From: Burkholderiales bacterium 70-64
GTDB taxonomy: Bacteria > Pseudomonadota > Gammaproteobacteria > Burkholderiales > Burkholderiaceae_E
Assembly (NCBI GenBank): GCA_001898645.1
Contig: MKUQ01000011.1
Span: 62,001 to 126,000, forward strand
Direction of reading: 5' to 3'
Length of the DNA: 64,000 nucleotides
Made by a program: the position numbers and the translations under genes. Every line of letters starts with the position of its first letter. Position 1 is the first letter of the stretch. Below, in pieces: positions 34,846 to 43,772 of this stretch. The notes under the pieces are model-generated. The model was not told the DNA's origin, did not search any database, and saw only the letters and a program-made list of their open reading frames with translations.

Positions 34846-35873
34846 ACACCCGAAGCATCCGAGGCAGGGTCTTTGCACTTGTTACGGCCCTCGTCTGTCT
34901 CTCGGGGGCGCCGGCAATCGCCGGCGAACCCGTGTCCACGGAGAAGTTGACCCTCAGGGTGGGATACCCGCCAGTCTCGCCACTATGGGGATTTGCGGTC
35001 ATCCATCAGGAGAAGCTCTGGAAGAAATACCTGCCCAACGTCGAGGTCGAAGTCTTCGCGAGCCTGACCGGAATGGCGCTGGTCAACAACCTCATCGCCG
35101 GCAAGACGGATATCGCGTACTTCGCGGACACGCCGGCGATCATTCTGGCCTCGAAGGCCGATCTGATGCCCACTCGCCTGATCGCCGCCGACGTCGCGGA
35201 TCACGGCGGGTCCGCCATCGTGTACGTCGCCAAGGACTCGCCGATAAAGTCCGTGAGGGACCTGGACGGGAAGAGGGTATCGGTACCGTTCGGCGGCTAC
35301 TCGCATCGCTTCGCGGAAGTGCTGGCGGCGCGCGAGGGGATCGAATTCAAGCTCGTCGGACAGAGCCCGGAGGTCGGGCTGACGAATCTTCGCTCTGGAA
35401 AGGTTGACGCATACATCCCCTGGCCGCCGTTCGGCCCGCTTGCCGTCAAGAATGGCTTCGCGAGAGAGCTGCTCGACGGGACGAAGTACAACTTCGACGT
35501 CTTTCGCGGCGTCGTCGTGTCGCAGTCGTTTGCCGACAAGCACCCCGCAGTGGTCATCGGGTGGCTGCGCGCGCAACTCGACGCCCAGAAGATCATGCGC
35601 GAGAGGCCCGACTATGCCGCCAAGCTGATTCACAAGGAATGGGAGTCATATGGAATTCCGCTCGACGTCATCCGGGAAGGATTCGCCTACGAGAAATTCC
35701 CCGAGGGGATTACTCCGGAGTGGAGGAACGTGCTGATCGAAAGTGCGAAGTTCCTGAAGAATCATGGCTTCATCAAGGAGTCGGTCGATGTGAATCGGTT
35801 CATCGACGACAGCTACCTGGAAAAGGCGGCTGCCATCCCATCGCAGCTCGATCTGCCGGCGCTGTCCAGATAA
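34842..35873 (+). CDS. NitT/TauT-type ABC transporter periplasmic binding protein
   Basis: A 343-residue secreted binding protein of the SsuA/TauA/NMT1 group. A Sec signal (MNTRSIRGRVFALVTALVCLSG) ends near AIA at residue 27. The mature part has LRVGYPPVSPLWGF, LIAGKTDIAYFADTPAIILA and RDLDGKRVSVPFGGYSHRFAEVLA, typical of the fold. Relatives bind sulfonates, taurine, nitrate, pyrimidine precursors or aromatic acids; the ligand here is unknown. Its ATG overlaps the flavoprotein stop, an unusual direct coupling of a periplasmic receptor to a catabolic enzyme. Confidence 0.85.
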   Translation: MNTRSIRGRVFALVTALVCLSGAPAIAGEPVSTEKLTLRVGYPPVSPLWGFAVIHQEKLWKKYLPNVEVEVFASLTGMALVNNLIAGKTDIAYFADTPAIILASKADLMPTRLIAADVADHGGSAIVYVAKDSPIKSVRDLDGKRVSVPFGGYSHRFAEVLAAREGIEFKLVGQSPEVGLTNLRSGKVDAYIPWPPFGPLAVKNGFARELLDGTKYNFDVFRGVVVSQSFADKHPAVVIGWLRAQLDAQKIMRERPDYAAKLIHKEWESYGIPLDVIREGFAYEKFPEGITPEWRNVLIESAKFLKNHGFIKESVDVNRFIDDSYLEKAAAIPSQLDLPALSR

Positions 35874-35918
35874 GATCGGGGAAGGATGACTCGGGGCACT
35901 GCACCCGAAGGAGGCGAC

Positions 35919-35966
35919 ATGGGAAGACCATACAGGCAGCGGGGCGATGCAGACGCAATCACGTAG
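35919..35966 (+). CDS. Possible 15-codon leader peptide overlapping the permease start
   Basis: ATG 35919 follows an excellent AAGGAGG Shine-Dalgarno and opens a 15-residue frame ending at TAG 35964-35966, overlapping the permease start at 35947 in another frame. The permease itself has only a weak GCGGGG signal, so ribosomes loading here could be passed on by coupling. It could instead mark a small frameshift at the permease N terminus. Confidence 0.35.
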   Translation: MGRPYRQRGDADAIT

Positions 35967-36717
35967 CCGCTACTCGAGCGTCCTGTTCCAGCTCCTGGCA
36001 GTGATCCTGCTGGTTGCAACCTGGCAGGCTCTGGTTCAGTTCCGCATCTATCGCTTCGGCTACATCCCGTCGGTGCCCGATGTGGTGCTGGCCGCCCGCA
36101 GCTATCTTCTCAGCGTCGAGTTTTTCGACGACACGGTGGCAAGCACTGCCCGCGTAGTCGCGGCGTGGGGGCTCGCTGCGATCATCGCCATTCCGCTGGG
36201 CCTGATGATCGGATGGAAGAAGGTCTTCGGCAACCTGGTGTTTCCCACTCTGGAACTGCTGCGGCCCATTCCACCGATCGCCTGGATTCCGGCGGGCATC
36301 CTCTTCATCCCGAATATCGAAGGAAGCGTCGTCTTCATCTGCTTCGTCGGTGCATTCTTTCCGATCCTGCTCAACACCATGAATGGAGTACGGCGTATCG
36401 ACCAGACCTATTTCAGAGCCGCGAGCTGCCTGGGCGCGCGGCCGGTCGAGGTGTTCCGGGACGTCGTCGTGCGCGGGGCGATGCCCTCCGTCGTGATCGG
36501 ATTGGCGATCGGCATGGGAATCGCGTGGATGGCGCTCGTGGCGGCGGAAATGATAGCGGGCCAGCACGGCCTGGGCTACATGATGTGGCAGGCCTACAGC
36601 CTGGCGCAGTACCCGTTGATCATCGTGGGCATGATCGTCATCGGGATCATCGGAGCGGCAATGAGCGCCTGCATCCGCCTGCTCGGTAGGAATCTGGTGC
36701 CATGGCAAAAGGACTAG
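35947..36717 (+). CDS. NitT/TauT-type ABC permease (first of two)
   Basis: A 256-residue inner-membrane permease with about six helices, of the SsuC/TauC kind. The EAA loop that contacts the ATPase is GVRRIDQTYFRAASCLGARPVEVFRDVVVRGAMPSVVIGL. TLELLRPIPPIAWIPAGILF is the family's conserved helix region. It overlaps the second permease gene by 16 nt, so the two probably form a heterodimeric channel. A strong ribosome-binding site sits before a small out-of-frame reading frame just upstream. Confidence 0.88.
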   Translation: MQTQSRSRYSSVLFQLLAVILLVATWQALVQFRIYRFGYIPSVPDVVLAARSYLLSVEFFDDTVASTARVVAAWGLAAIIAIPLGLMIGWKKVFGNLVFPTLELLRPIPPIAWIPAGILFIPNIEGSVVFICFVGAFFPILLNTMNGVRRIDQTYFRAASCLGARPVEVFRDVVVRGAMPSVVIGLAIGMGIAWMALVAAEMIAGQHGLGYMMWQAYSLAQYPLIIVGMIVIGIIGAAMSACIRLLGRNLVPWQKD

Positions 36718-37580
36718 GCGGAAGTGCAAGGCAGATGCAGCAGCAGGTGCCTGCGGCGGCGGCGCAGAGGCGTGCACCGGAATCGCTCGGCCGCCCTCAG
36801 GAAAAGCGCTTGCGTCGCTCTTCTTCCTGGTGGAGTTCGCCTGCGGGAACTTTCCTCCTGCAGGGCTTCTCCATCGTGGCGTTCCTGCTGGCATGGAATC
36901 TTTTTGCAACGATTCCGCGCGCGGTTCCGATTCCCACCCCCGGCGACACCCTTCAGGCCGCCCTGTCGCTCGATCCGGCGAAGTTCTTCCGCGACTGCCT
37001 GCTCAGCTTTTATCGAGTGGGCCTCGGCTTCGTCATCGCTGCGCTGATGGGGATCCCGCTCGGCATCATCATCGGCTTCTGGATGCCTGCAAAGGCATTG
37101 CTGTTTCCGGCGGTCGAGATCCTTCGCCCGATTCCGCCGATCGCCTGGATACCTCTGGCCATCCTCTTCTTTCCGAAGATCGAATGGATGATCGTCTTTC
37201 TGACTTTCTATGGCGCCTTCTTTCCGATCGTCTACAACACGATTGCGGGAATCTCGGAGATCCCCAAGGCCTACATCCGCGCTGCACGGTCGCTGGGCGC
37301 GGGCCCGTGGACGCTGTTCTGGGAAGTGATGGTGCCGGCGATGCTGCCGTCCATCTTCACGGGCCTGTACATAGCGATCGGAATCGCATGGCTCATGGTG
37401 GTGGCCGGTGAGATGATGGCAGTTACCGGGGGCATCGGGGCACTGACCTGGCAGGCCTACCAGACGTCCCACTATCCCCTGATCTTCGTCGGGATGGCTG
37501 CCATCGGCGTCCTCGGATACGCATCGAGTCAGCTGGTGCGCTCCGTTGCCAGAAGAGTCATCCGCTGGGAGGTTTCCTGA
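36702..37580 (+). CDS. NitT/TauT-type ABC permease (second of two)
   Basis: A 292-residue permease homologous to the preceding one. EILRPIPPIAWIPLAILFFPKIEW and the EAA loop AGISEIPKAYIRAARSLGAGPWTLFWEVMVPAMLPSIFTGL are clear. The N-terminal 45 residues are polar, Gln/Arg-rich and absent from its partner. Two distinct permeases plus two distinct ATPases in one NitT/TauT system is unusual; most have one of each. The stop and the first ATPase start share a base (TGATG). Confidence 0.87.
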   Translation: MAKGLGGSARQMQQQVPAAAAQRRAPESLGRPQEKRLRRSSSWWSSPAGTFLLQGFSIVAFLLAWNLFATIPRAVPIPTPGDTLQAALSLDPAKFFRDCLLSFYRVGLGFVIAALMGIPLGIIIGFWMPAKALLFPAVEILRPIPPIAWIPLAILFFPKIEWMIVFLTFYGAFFPIVYNTIAGISEIPKAYIRAARSLGAGPWTLFWEVMVPAMLPSIFTGLYIAIGIAWLMVVAGEMMAVTGGIGALTWQAYQTSHYPLIFVGMAAIGVLGYASSQLVRSVARRVIRWEVS

Positions 37581-38407
37581 TGGCCGCCATGGGAGTCTCC
37601 ATCCGGCAGGTGCAGAAGAAGTACGCATCGGCACAGCATGGCGAAGTACTGGCCTTGAGCGACTGTTCCATCGACATCAGGCCAAACGAGTTCTTCGTTC
37701 TGGTCGGGCCTTCCGGATGCGGGAAAACGACCCTGCTCAACGTCATAGCGGGCTTCGACACCCTGACGGCGGGGACGGTGGCGCTCGGGGACAGGTTGAT
37801 CTCGGCGCCGGACGTCAGGCTCGGGCCGGGTCCCGATCGCATGGTGGTCTTCCAGCACGGAGGCCTTTTCCCGTGGATGACCGTCCTGGAGAACGTTTGC
37901 TACGGGCCAGTCGTACAGGGCCAGATGGGACAGGCCGAAGCCCGTGAGAAGGCGCGCAGCATGTTGGCGATGGTCGGCCTTGCGGGGATAGAGAGGCGCT
38001 ACCCGGGAGAGGTCTCGTCCGGAATGCGTCGGCGGGTGGAGATCATGCGGGCCCTCATCGGCCGCCCCCAGATCCTGCTGATGGATGAGCCGTTCCGCGC
38101 GCTGGACGCGATTACGAAGGCGGTCGTCCAGGACTTCCTCCTTCGCCTTTTCGATACTCATCCGCATACCGTCTTCTTCATCACTCATGACCTGATCGAG
38201 GCCCTGTTTCTCGGAGATCGCGTGGGTGTGATGACGACCCGGCCCGGGCGCGTCAAGACGGTCTTCGACGTCGACATTCCGAGGCCACGATCGACGCGGG
38301 TGCTGGCATCGGAGGAATTTCTTCGTTTGAAGCGAGACGTCACCGATGCGGTTCACGATGAGGCGATAAAGGCCTTCGAAGCGGGTGAACGGGAGGCTGC
38401 ACGATGA
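37580..38407 (+). CDS. NitT/TauT-type ABC ATPase (first of two), degenerate signature motif
   Basis: A 275-residue nucleotide-binding protein. Walker A GPSGCGKTT, Q-loop FQHGGLFPWM, Walker B ILLMDEPFRALD and the H-loop ITHD are intact. The signature motif, normally LSGGMKQR or LSGGQ, reads VSSGMRRRVEI, a departure that often marks the weaker site of a heterodimeric ATPase pair. The partner encoded next has a standard LSGGM. Confidence 0.87.
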   Translation: MAAMGVSIRQVQKKYASAQHGEVLALSDCSIDIRPNEFFVLVGPSGCGKTTLLNVIAGFDTLTAGTVALGDRLISAPDVRLGPGPDRMVVFQHGGLFPWMTVLENVCYGPVVQGQMGQAEAREKARSMLAMVGLAGIERRYPGEVSSGMRRRVEIMRALIGRPQILLMDEPFRALDAITKAVVQDFLLRLFDTHPHTVFFITHDLIEALFLGDRVGVMTTRPGRVKTVFDVDIPRPRSTRVLASEEFLRLKRDVTDAVHDEAIKAFEAGEREAAR

Positions 38408-39246
38408 CTGCTCCAGCTGTCCACAGTGGAGTCTGCCTGACCGACGTGAGCAAGGCCTACGGCCGCAGCGATGTGCTCCAGGGCTGTACCTTCGAGATCG
38501 CCCCCGGGGAGTTCACCGCCCTGATAGGGCCATCCGGCTGCGGCAAGACGACCATCATAAACCTGGTCGCCGGCTACGAGTCGGTCGACGCAGGCAGCAT
38601 CGGGATCGGCGGCAAGACGGTCTCGGGCACGGGCTGGGATCGTCTCGTCGTATTCCAGGAGACGGCGCTTTTCCCTTGGAAGAACACCATCCAGAACGTG
38701 ATGTTCGGACCCCTCAACCGCGGAAAATCGAGGGTTGACGCGGAAGCGGAGGCGCGCGAGCTGCTGGCACAGTTCGGCTTGAGCGGGTTCGAATCCAAGT
38801 ATCCGAGCCAGCTTTCCGGAGGCATGCAACGGCGCGTCGAACTTGCGCGCGCCATGGTGAACAAGCCGGAGATCATGCTGCTCGACGAGCCGTTCCGAGG
38901 GCTCGATGCGATGACGCGCGAATTGATGCAGGAGTATCTCCTCAAGGTATTCGAGAGAAATCCGGTCACCACGCTGTTCGTCACGACGGAAATCGAGGAA
39001 GCGATCTATCTGGCCGACCGGATCGTGGTCCTGTCGAGCCGCCCGACGGTCGTCAAGGAGACCATCACCGTGGATCTTCCGCGCCCGCGCAAGCTTGAGA
39101 TGCTCAGCACCTCCCGATTCGGGGATATCCACGGGAAGATCATGGAAAGCCTCCTGGAAGAGGCCACGAAGGCGTTCCACCTCGGAGCGGAAGCGACGGT
39201 CGAGATACTGAGGAGCGGTGTCGAGAGGCGAGAGGCACGCGGCTAG
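38404..39246 (+). CDS. NitT/TauT-type ABC ATPase (second of two)
   Basis: A 280-residue nucleotide-binding protein, start overlapping the previous stop by 4 nt. Walker A GPSGCGKTT, Q-loop FQETALFPWKN, signature LSGGMQRRVELARA, Walker B IMLLDEPFRGLD. The residue at the usual H-loop His reads TTEIEE (FVTTEIEEAIYLADR), where most relatives have THDVEEA. So each ATPase of the pair departs from consensus at a different catalytic element, which fits complementary asymmetric sites. Confidence 0.87.
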   Translation: MTAPAVHSGVCLTDVSKAYGRSDVLQGCTFEIAPGEFTALIGPSGCGKTTIINLVAGYESVDAGSIGIGGKTVSGTGWDRLVVFQETALFPWKNTIQNVMFGPLNRGKSRVDAEAEARELLAQFGLSGFESKYPSQLSGGMQRRVELARAMVNKPEIMLLDEPFRGLDAMTRELMQEYLLKVFERNPVTTLFVTTEIEEAIYLADRIVVLSSRPTVVKETITVDLPRPRKLEMLSTSRFGDIHGKIMESLLEEATKAFHLGAEATVEILRSGVERREARG

Positions 39247-39350
39247 CTGTCGGGGCGGATGATCCTCTCGCCCCGTGCCTCGGAATCTCCCCAGGATTCG
39301 GCATTTCGTTCCTGGCCCTGGAATACACCAACCAGCGTTTGGAGGAGATG

Positions 39351-40445
39351 ATGGGATACATTTTTCCGGCCTACAAGGCGGCCGCCGTCCAGGCGGCGTC
39401 GGTATTTCTCGATCGCGAGCGAACGACCGACAAGGCGTGCGCATTGATCCGCGAGGCGGCTCGGAATGGAGCTCGCCTTGTCGTGTTCCCCGAGACATAC
39501 ATCGCCGGATATCCGCACTGGACCTGGCTCCACACGGTCAAGGACGGCCAGAAGTACTTCAACAGCCTTGTGAAGAGCAGCGTCACGGTACCGAGCCCGA
39601 CGACGGATCTGCTCTGTGCTGTCGCCAGGGAGTGCGATATCTTCGTCGCGATGGGATTGAATGAGACCAGCGAGTCGAGCTTCGCAGAGATATTCAATAC
39701 CATGTTGCTGATCGATCCGACGGGCAGGATCATCGGAAAGCATCGGAAGTTGATGCCGACATTCTTCGAGAAGCTGGTCTGGAGCTTTGGAGATGGGAAA
39801 TCCCTCCGCACCTACGATACGGAGATCGGTCGACTGGGAATGCTCATCTGCGGCGAGAACGGCAATCCGCTCGCCCGCTTCGCCCTGACATCGCAAGCCG
39901 AGCAGGTGCATATAGCGAATTTTCCCGCCTTTCCCCAGGTCGGCCAGATCGGAGACTACAGCGTAAGGAAGGCGACGGAAATTCGCGCCGCTGCGCATTC
40001 CTTCGAAGGAAAGGTCTTCACGATCGTTTCATCGTCCATCATCGACGATGGAGTTCGCGATGCCATTGCCGACAGGCCGGAATATGTCGAGGTGCTGAAG
40101 AACGGCGGGGTCGGATTGACGGCAATCTACGGGCCGAGTGGCGCCATGATTGCCGGGCCGATTCCGGACAATGAGGAGGGAATCGTCTATGCAGACATAA
40201 ATCTGGAAGAGGGCATCAATTGGAAGATCTTCCATGACTACAACGGCAACTATAATCGATTCGATGTGCTGTCTCTGACAATCAACGACGCCGGGCGCCT
40301 TCCTCTGCACAGAACGAGTGGCGGCCAGCATGCTGAACTGCTGGAGACCATTCGCAGCAGGCTCGCGACCACGGCGGATACGACGCTGGCGGAAGATCTG
40401 CAAGAGCTGATCTCAGGCTTCGTACCGGCCGGCAAACGGCCCTGA
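39351..40445 (+). CDS. Nitrilase family hydrolase
   Basis: A 364-residue carbon-nitrogen hydrolase converting a nitrile to the carboxylic acid and ammonia (or an amide). The catalytic triad is Glu48 (FPETYIAGYP), Lys133 (HRKLMPTFFE) and Cys167 (LICGENGNPLARF); CGEN with these flanks points to true nitrilases more than to amidases. The second of two adjacent ATGs (39351) has GGAGG at proper spacing. It lies 104 nt after the ATPase on the same strand, probably co-transcribed, so the imported compound or an intermediate may be a nitrile. By eye the base composition is clearly less GC-rich than at either end of the window. Confidence 0.86.
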   Translation: MGYIFPAYKAAAVQAASVFLDRERTTDKACALIREAARNGARLVVFPETYIAGYPHWTWLHTVKDGQKYFNSLVKSSVTVPSPTTDLLCAVARECDIFVAMGLNETSESSFAEIFNTMLLIDPTGRIIGKHRKLMPTFFEKLVWSFGDGKSLRTYDTEIGRLGMLICGENGNPLARFALTSQAEQVHIANFPAFPQVGQIGDYSVRKATEIRAAAHSFEGKVFTIVSSSIIDDGVRDAIADRPEYVEVLKNGGVGLTAIYGPSGAMIAGPIPDNEEGIVYADINLEEGINWKIFHDYNGNYNRFDVLSLTINDAGRLPLHRTSGGQHAELLETIRSRLATTADTTLAEDLQELISGFVPAGKRP

Positions 40446-40476
40446 GGGCTTCGGCGACCGCCGCGCGGTGCCGCGA

Positions 40477-41394
40477 TCAGGTCTTCCGGCTCGCCGCGGC
40501 CCGGGGAGCGCGGCCACCGGCATCGGCGAAGTACTGCTTGATTGCGCCCGTGAAACGCATCCGGGCGTGGCGCGATCGCTCGAGCAGCCCGACCCGGCGT
40601 GTGACGCCGATGTCGGGCAAGTCGACGATCCTGAGGTCGCCTCCTTCGCTCCATCCCACGTTGGCCAACTTGGGGACGATGGAAATCCCGAAGCCTTGGC
40701 GCACGATCGCCAGGATCGCCTCGACCGAGTTCAGCTCCATCTCGTCGCGCACCTGTACGGCGCAGCGGTTCAGCACGTCCTTCACCAGCAGCCCGGTCCA
40801 GGTCTCGCGATCGAAGCGGATGAAGGGTGCCTGCCGCAGCATCTGCAGCGGATCCTTCGCCAGCTCGAAGTGCGGGCGTCGCGGTACGATCAGCACCATC
40901 GGTTCGACGTAGAGCTGCGTCCACACCAGGCTGCTCGAAAGTGCCCGCGGTGGCCGGGTGACGATCGCCGCATCCAGCAGGCCCTGCTCGACCCGCTTCG
41001 CAAAGTCGCTCGACTGTCCGGCAAAGAGCTTGACCTCCAGCCTCGCGTTATCCTGCTTCAATGACCACAGGGCATCGGCGAACGCACCCATCAGCGCCGA
41101 TACCAGCGCGCCCATCACTACCGTACCCGACAACGAGTCGCCGTCGCGGCCGCCGACCAGTTCCTCGTAGCGCAGCACCAGCTCCTCGATCAGCGGGATC
41201 GCGCGGCGACCGGCCGTGTTGAGCACGATCGAGCGGCCGCCCCGATGGAACAGGGGCTGCTTCAAGGCGTCCTCGAGCGCACGCATCTGAAGCCCTACCG
41301 CCGCTGCGGTGAGTCCGACCTCATCGCCTGCGGCAGCGAAACTGCCGTGTCGTGCAACGGCGAGAAAGGTCCTCAGATTTCGTATTGAGGGCAT
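40477..41394 (-). CDS. LysR family transcriptional regulator
   Basis: A 305-residue regulator. The helix-turn-helix spans about residues 3-60 (NLRTFLAVARHGSFAAAGDEVGLTAAAVGLQMRALEDAL). The effector domain from about 90 has QGFGISIVPKLANVGW near its end. It stands between the two transport-catabolic operons: convergent with the nitrilase gene and divergent from the second binding-protein gene, the usual arrangement for control of the latter. The shared type of cargo suggests it might govern both. The effector is unknown. Confidence 0.9.
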   Translation of the reverse strand: MPSIRNLRTFLAVARHGSFAAAGDEVGLTAAAVGLQMRALEDALKQPLFHRGGRSIVLNTAGRRAIPLIEELVLRYEELVGGRDGDSLSGTVVMGALVSALMGAFADALWSLKQDNARLEVKLFAGQSSDFAKRVEQGLLDAAIVTRPPRALSSSLVWTQLYVEPMVLIVPRRPHFELAKDPLQMLRQAPFIRFDRETWTGLLVKDVLNRCAVQVRDEMELNSVEAILAIVRQGFGISIVPKLANVGWSEGGDLRIVDLPDIGVTRRVGLLERSRHARMRFTGAIKQYFADAGGRAPRAAASRKT

Positions 41395-41428
41395 CAGAAA
41401 GAATTGCTATGGCTCGCGAGAATGATAA

Positions 41429-41447
41429 CTAGCTTTTGCTTCGCTAG
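41429..41447. promoter_or_regulatory. Inverted repeat upstream of lysR, candidate LysR site
   Basis: CTAGC (41429-41433) and GCTAG (41443-41447) with a 9-nt spacer, 35 nt from the lysR start in the 164-nt AT-rich divergent gap. Position suits an autoregulatory LysR recognition site. Confidence 0.4.
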
Positions 41448-41519
41448 GCAACTCGCCATAATCCCTCCATGGATAACGATCATGCTTGGATGCGAGCTTC
41501 GGTTGAGCATTGAATTGCA

Positions 41520-41537
41520 ATTTGATGACATTCAAAT
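41520..41537. promoter_or_regulatory. Inverted repeat at the promoter of the second transport operon
   Basis: ATTTGA-TGACAT-TCAAAT, a perfect 6-6-6 palindrome ending 21 nt before the binding-protein start. It is flanked by TTGCAA (41515-41520) and TATAAC (41537-41542), a -35/-10-like pair 16 nt apart, though a start from that pair would trim the Shine-Dalgarno. An operator at or near the promoter is likely. Confidence 0.45.
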
Positions 41538-41558
41538 ATAACTTCAGGAGACGAGACG

Positions 41559-42860
41559 ATGCATGTCATTCTCGGGCGCAAGAGCCCTGTTCACGCTGTT
41601 GGAATATGGCTTCTTGCGGCCGCCTCGATAGCGCTCGCTGCCGTGACCGGCAGCGCGGAGGCAGCGACCGATCGGAAGTTCAGTGATTGGGGTTGGCCGC
41701 TGCCATACGAGAAGGCAAGCCAGCGTTCCGTCGATTGGCTGAAGGAAAAGGGGTGGTGGCCCATACGGGTCGCCTTCTCGGCGCCATGGTCAGGGCAGAA
41801 TGCGGTCAACATCGTCATGGATCGCGAGAAGCTGCTCCAGAAGCGAGGACTCGAGGCGGAGTGGCAGGCGTTCACATCGGGGCCGGCGATCAACGAGGTG
41901 GTCGTATCCGGTCGCTTCCAGGTCGGCAATGCCGGAAATTTTCCCTATACGTCTCTGGTCGACAAGAAGGTTCCGATCAAGACGATCGCCATCCTCAGCC
42001 CGAACCTCTTCAACGCGCTGCTGGTACCGAACAACTCCCCGCTTCATCGGCTCACCGATCTGCGAGGCCGGAAAACGCCTGCAGTGATCGGCCTGGTCAC
42101 CGGCTCGTCCGCGGAGTTCTACCTGCAGATGGCTGCGTCGGTAAACGGCATAGAGATCGGCAAGGATGTGATTCTGAAGAACCTTCCGACCAGCGAGCAG
42201 CTCTTGTTTCCCGGCGGACTGGCGGCAGTGGCGGCATGGGATCCGATTCCGGCCTTGATCGTCGGCGACAAGAAGAACGGGCGGATCATCGACGATGGGT
42301 TTGCATATAGCATCTTCCAGGGAAGCTTCTATGTCAGGCAGGATCTGATCGATAACGTGCCGGACGTCGTCCAGGCGATCAGCGATGCTCACGCCGAGGC
42401 CGTGCTCTGGATTCGCCGGAATCCAGACAAGGCTGTCGATCTGATGCTTCAGGACCCGAACCTGAAGAGATTCCCGAGAGACATCATTCTCCATCAGTTG
42501 AAGGCGTATAACACTATCTACAGCCCGACGTACATATATCCGCACGCCGACTTCTGGGGTGCCGCGAACGAGCCGGTATACAGGTGGCTTCATGAGAAGG
42601 GCCGCCTCGTCAGGCCGCTCGGCGCCGCCGATTTCGCTGCAACCGTGGATGCAACGTTCATGGCAAAGACCTTCGACAAGCTCGGATGGGCGATCCCCAA
42701 GCGCCCGCCGTTCATCCCGGATGCGTGGGACGGCGATCTTTCGCGCCCCCCGTATCCCAAGTACGTGACTCCGTTCAGCAGCGAGGAGCCCCAGGTGTTC
42801 CCGCAACCGGGTGACCTCACGCGGGAGTGGCACTTCGCTGGCAAGACCTTCCGGCCATAG
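41559..42860 (+). CDS. ABC transporter periplasmic binding protein (second system)
   Basis: A 433-residue secreted protein with a Sec signal (helix from about residue 13, cleavage near AEA at 36). It belongs to the NitT/TauT binding-protein group but is about 100 residues longer than the first one, with extra N-terminal (WGWPLPYEKASQRSVDWLKEKGWWPI) and C-terminal Pro-rich segments. The core has EWQAFTSGPAINEVVVSGRFQVGNAGNFPY, the usual ligand-cleft start. AGGAG precedes the ATG. Ligand unknown; an acidic compound related to glutamate or a branched dicarboxylate is suggested only by the enzymes downstream. Confidence 0.83.
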   Translation: MHVILGRKSPVHAVGIWLLAAASIALAAVTGSAEAATDRKFSDWGWPLPYEKASQRSVDWLKEKGWWPIRVAFSAPWSGQNAVNIVMDREKLLQKRGLEAEWQAFTSGPAINEVVVSGRFQVGNAGNFPYTSLVDKKVPIKTIAILSPNLFNALLVPNNSPLHRLTDLRGRKTPAVIGLVTGSSAEFYLQMAASVNGIEIGKDVILKNLPTSEQLLFPGGLAAVAAWDPIPALIVGDKKNGRIIDDGFAYSIFQGSFYVRQDLIDNVPDVVQAISDAHAEAVLWIRRNPDKAVDLMLQDPNLKRFPRDIILHQLKAYNTIYSPTYIYPHADFWGAANEPVYRWLHEKGRLVRPLGAADFAATVDATFMAKTFDKLGWAIPKRPPFIPDAWDGDLSRPPYPKYVTPFSSEEPQVFPQPGDLTREWHFAGKTFRP

Positions 42861-42927
42861 CATCGGGATCGAAGGGTGTCATGGACGATGTTTCACGGGA
42901 TGTCGATAACCGGACAAGGGGGCATTC

Positions 42928-43740
42928 GTGTCGGCTATCGGGGATGAAGTGAGCTCACTTCGCTTTGGTCAACCGTTACGTGGCTTCGCCTGTCGATGTC
43001 GGCCCTACGTCTTTCTCCTGGCTCTGCTTGGCTTGTGGCAGTGGGCGAGCACCTTTGTCCTGGACGATTCCGAGCGCCTGTTGCTGCCTACGCCGACGGC
43101 CGTCGTGGAGGCGGGCTGGGAGTTGATGATCTCGGGGGACCTGTTTCGACACACCTGGGATAGCCTCAGACGCGAGATGGTGGCGTTCTGTTGGGCTACG
43201 GTTGCCATACCGGTGGGCATTGCGATGGCCTGGTGGAGACCCGTGGAGGAGCAGCTTGGCACGGTCCTCGAGTTGCTGCGGCCGATACCTCCCCTGGCAT
43301 GGATTCCATTGAGCATGTTATGGCTCGGGATCGGGGACACCCAGAATCAGTTCATCATTTTCCTTGGAATGGTGTTTCCGATTCTCGTGAATACCGTCAG
43401 CAGCGTGAAGCAGATCGACCCGGTTCTGATTCGAGCGGCCCGCAGTCTCGGCGCTTCGGAGCTGAAGGTGCTGCTGAGGATCGTCGTTAACGCCGCATTG
43501 CCCCAGATCGTGACCGGCATTCGCATCGGACTCGGGGTGGGCTGGATGGCGCTGGTTGCGGCCGAGCTGGTGGGCGCGACGTCCGGTCTGGGCTTCCTGA
43601 TCAACGATGCGCGCACCGTGCTGCGTACGGACTACATCATCGTCGGAATGGCGGCGATCGGCGTGATAGGCCTTCTACTGGATGCCCTGATCCGCGTCGC
43701 CATGGCAAGGATGATGCCCTGGTATCAAGGTGCGAAGTAG
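42928..43740 (+). CDS. NitT/TauT-type ABC permease (second system)
   Basis: A 270-residue permease with about six helices. TVLELLRPIPPLAWIPLSMLWLG and the EAA loop SSVKQIDPVLIRAARSLGASELKVLLRIVVNAALPQIVTGI identify the family. GTG 42928 follows AAGGGGG. It comes 67 nt after the binding protein. Only one permease is present here, so this channel is presumably a homodimer. Confidence 0.88.
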   Translation: MSAIGDEVSSLRFGQPLRGFACRCRPYVFLLALLGLWQWASTFVLDDSERLLLPTPTAVVEAGWELMISGDLFRHTWDSLRREMVAFCWATVAIPVGIAMAWWRPVEEQLGTVLELLRPIPPLAWIPLSMLWLGIGDTQNQFIIFLGMVFPILVNTVSSVKQIDPVLIRAARSLGASELKVLLRIVVNAALPQIVTGIRIGLGVGWMALVAAELVGATSGLGFLINDARTVLRTDYIIVGMAAIGVIGLLLDALIRVAMARMMPWYQGAK

Positions 43741-43772
43741 GCTGCTGAAGCAGTCGCTGCGAGAGGTAAGGC

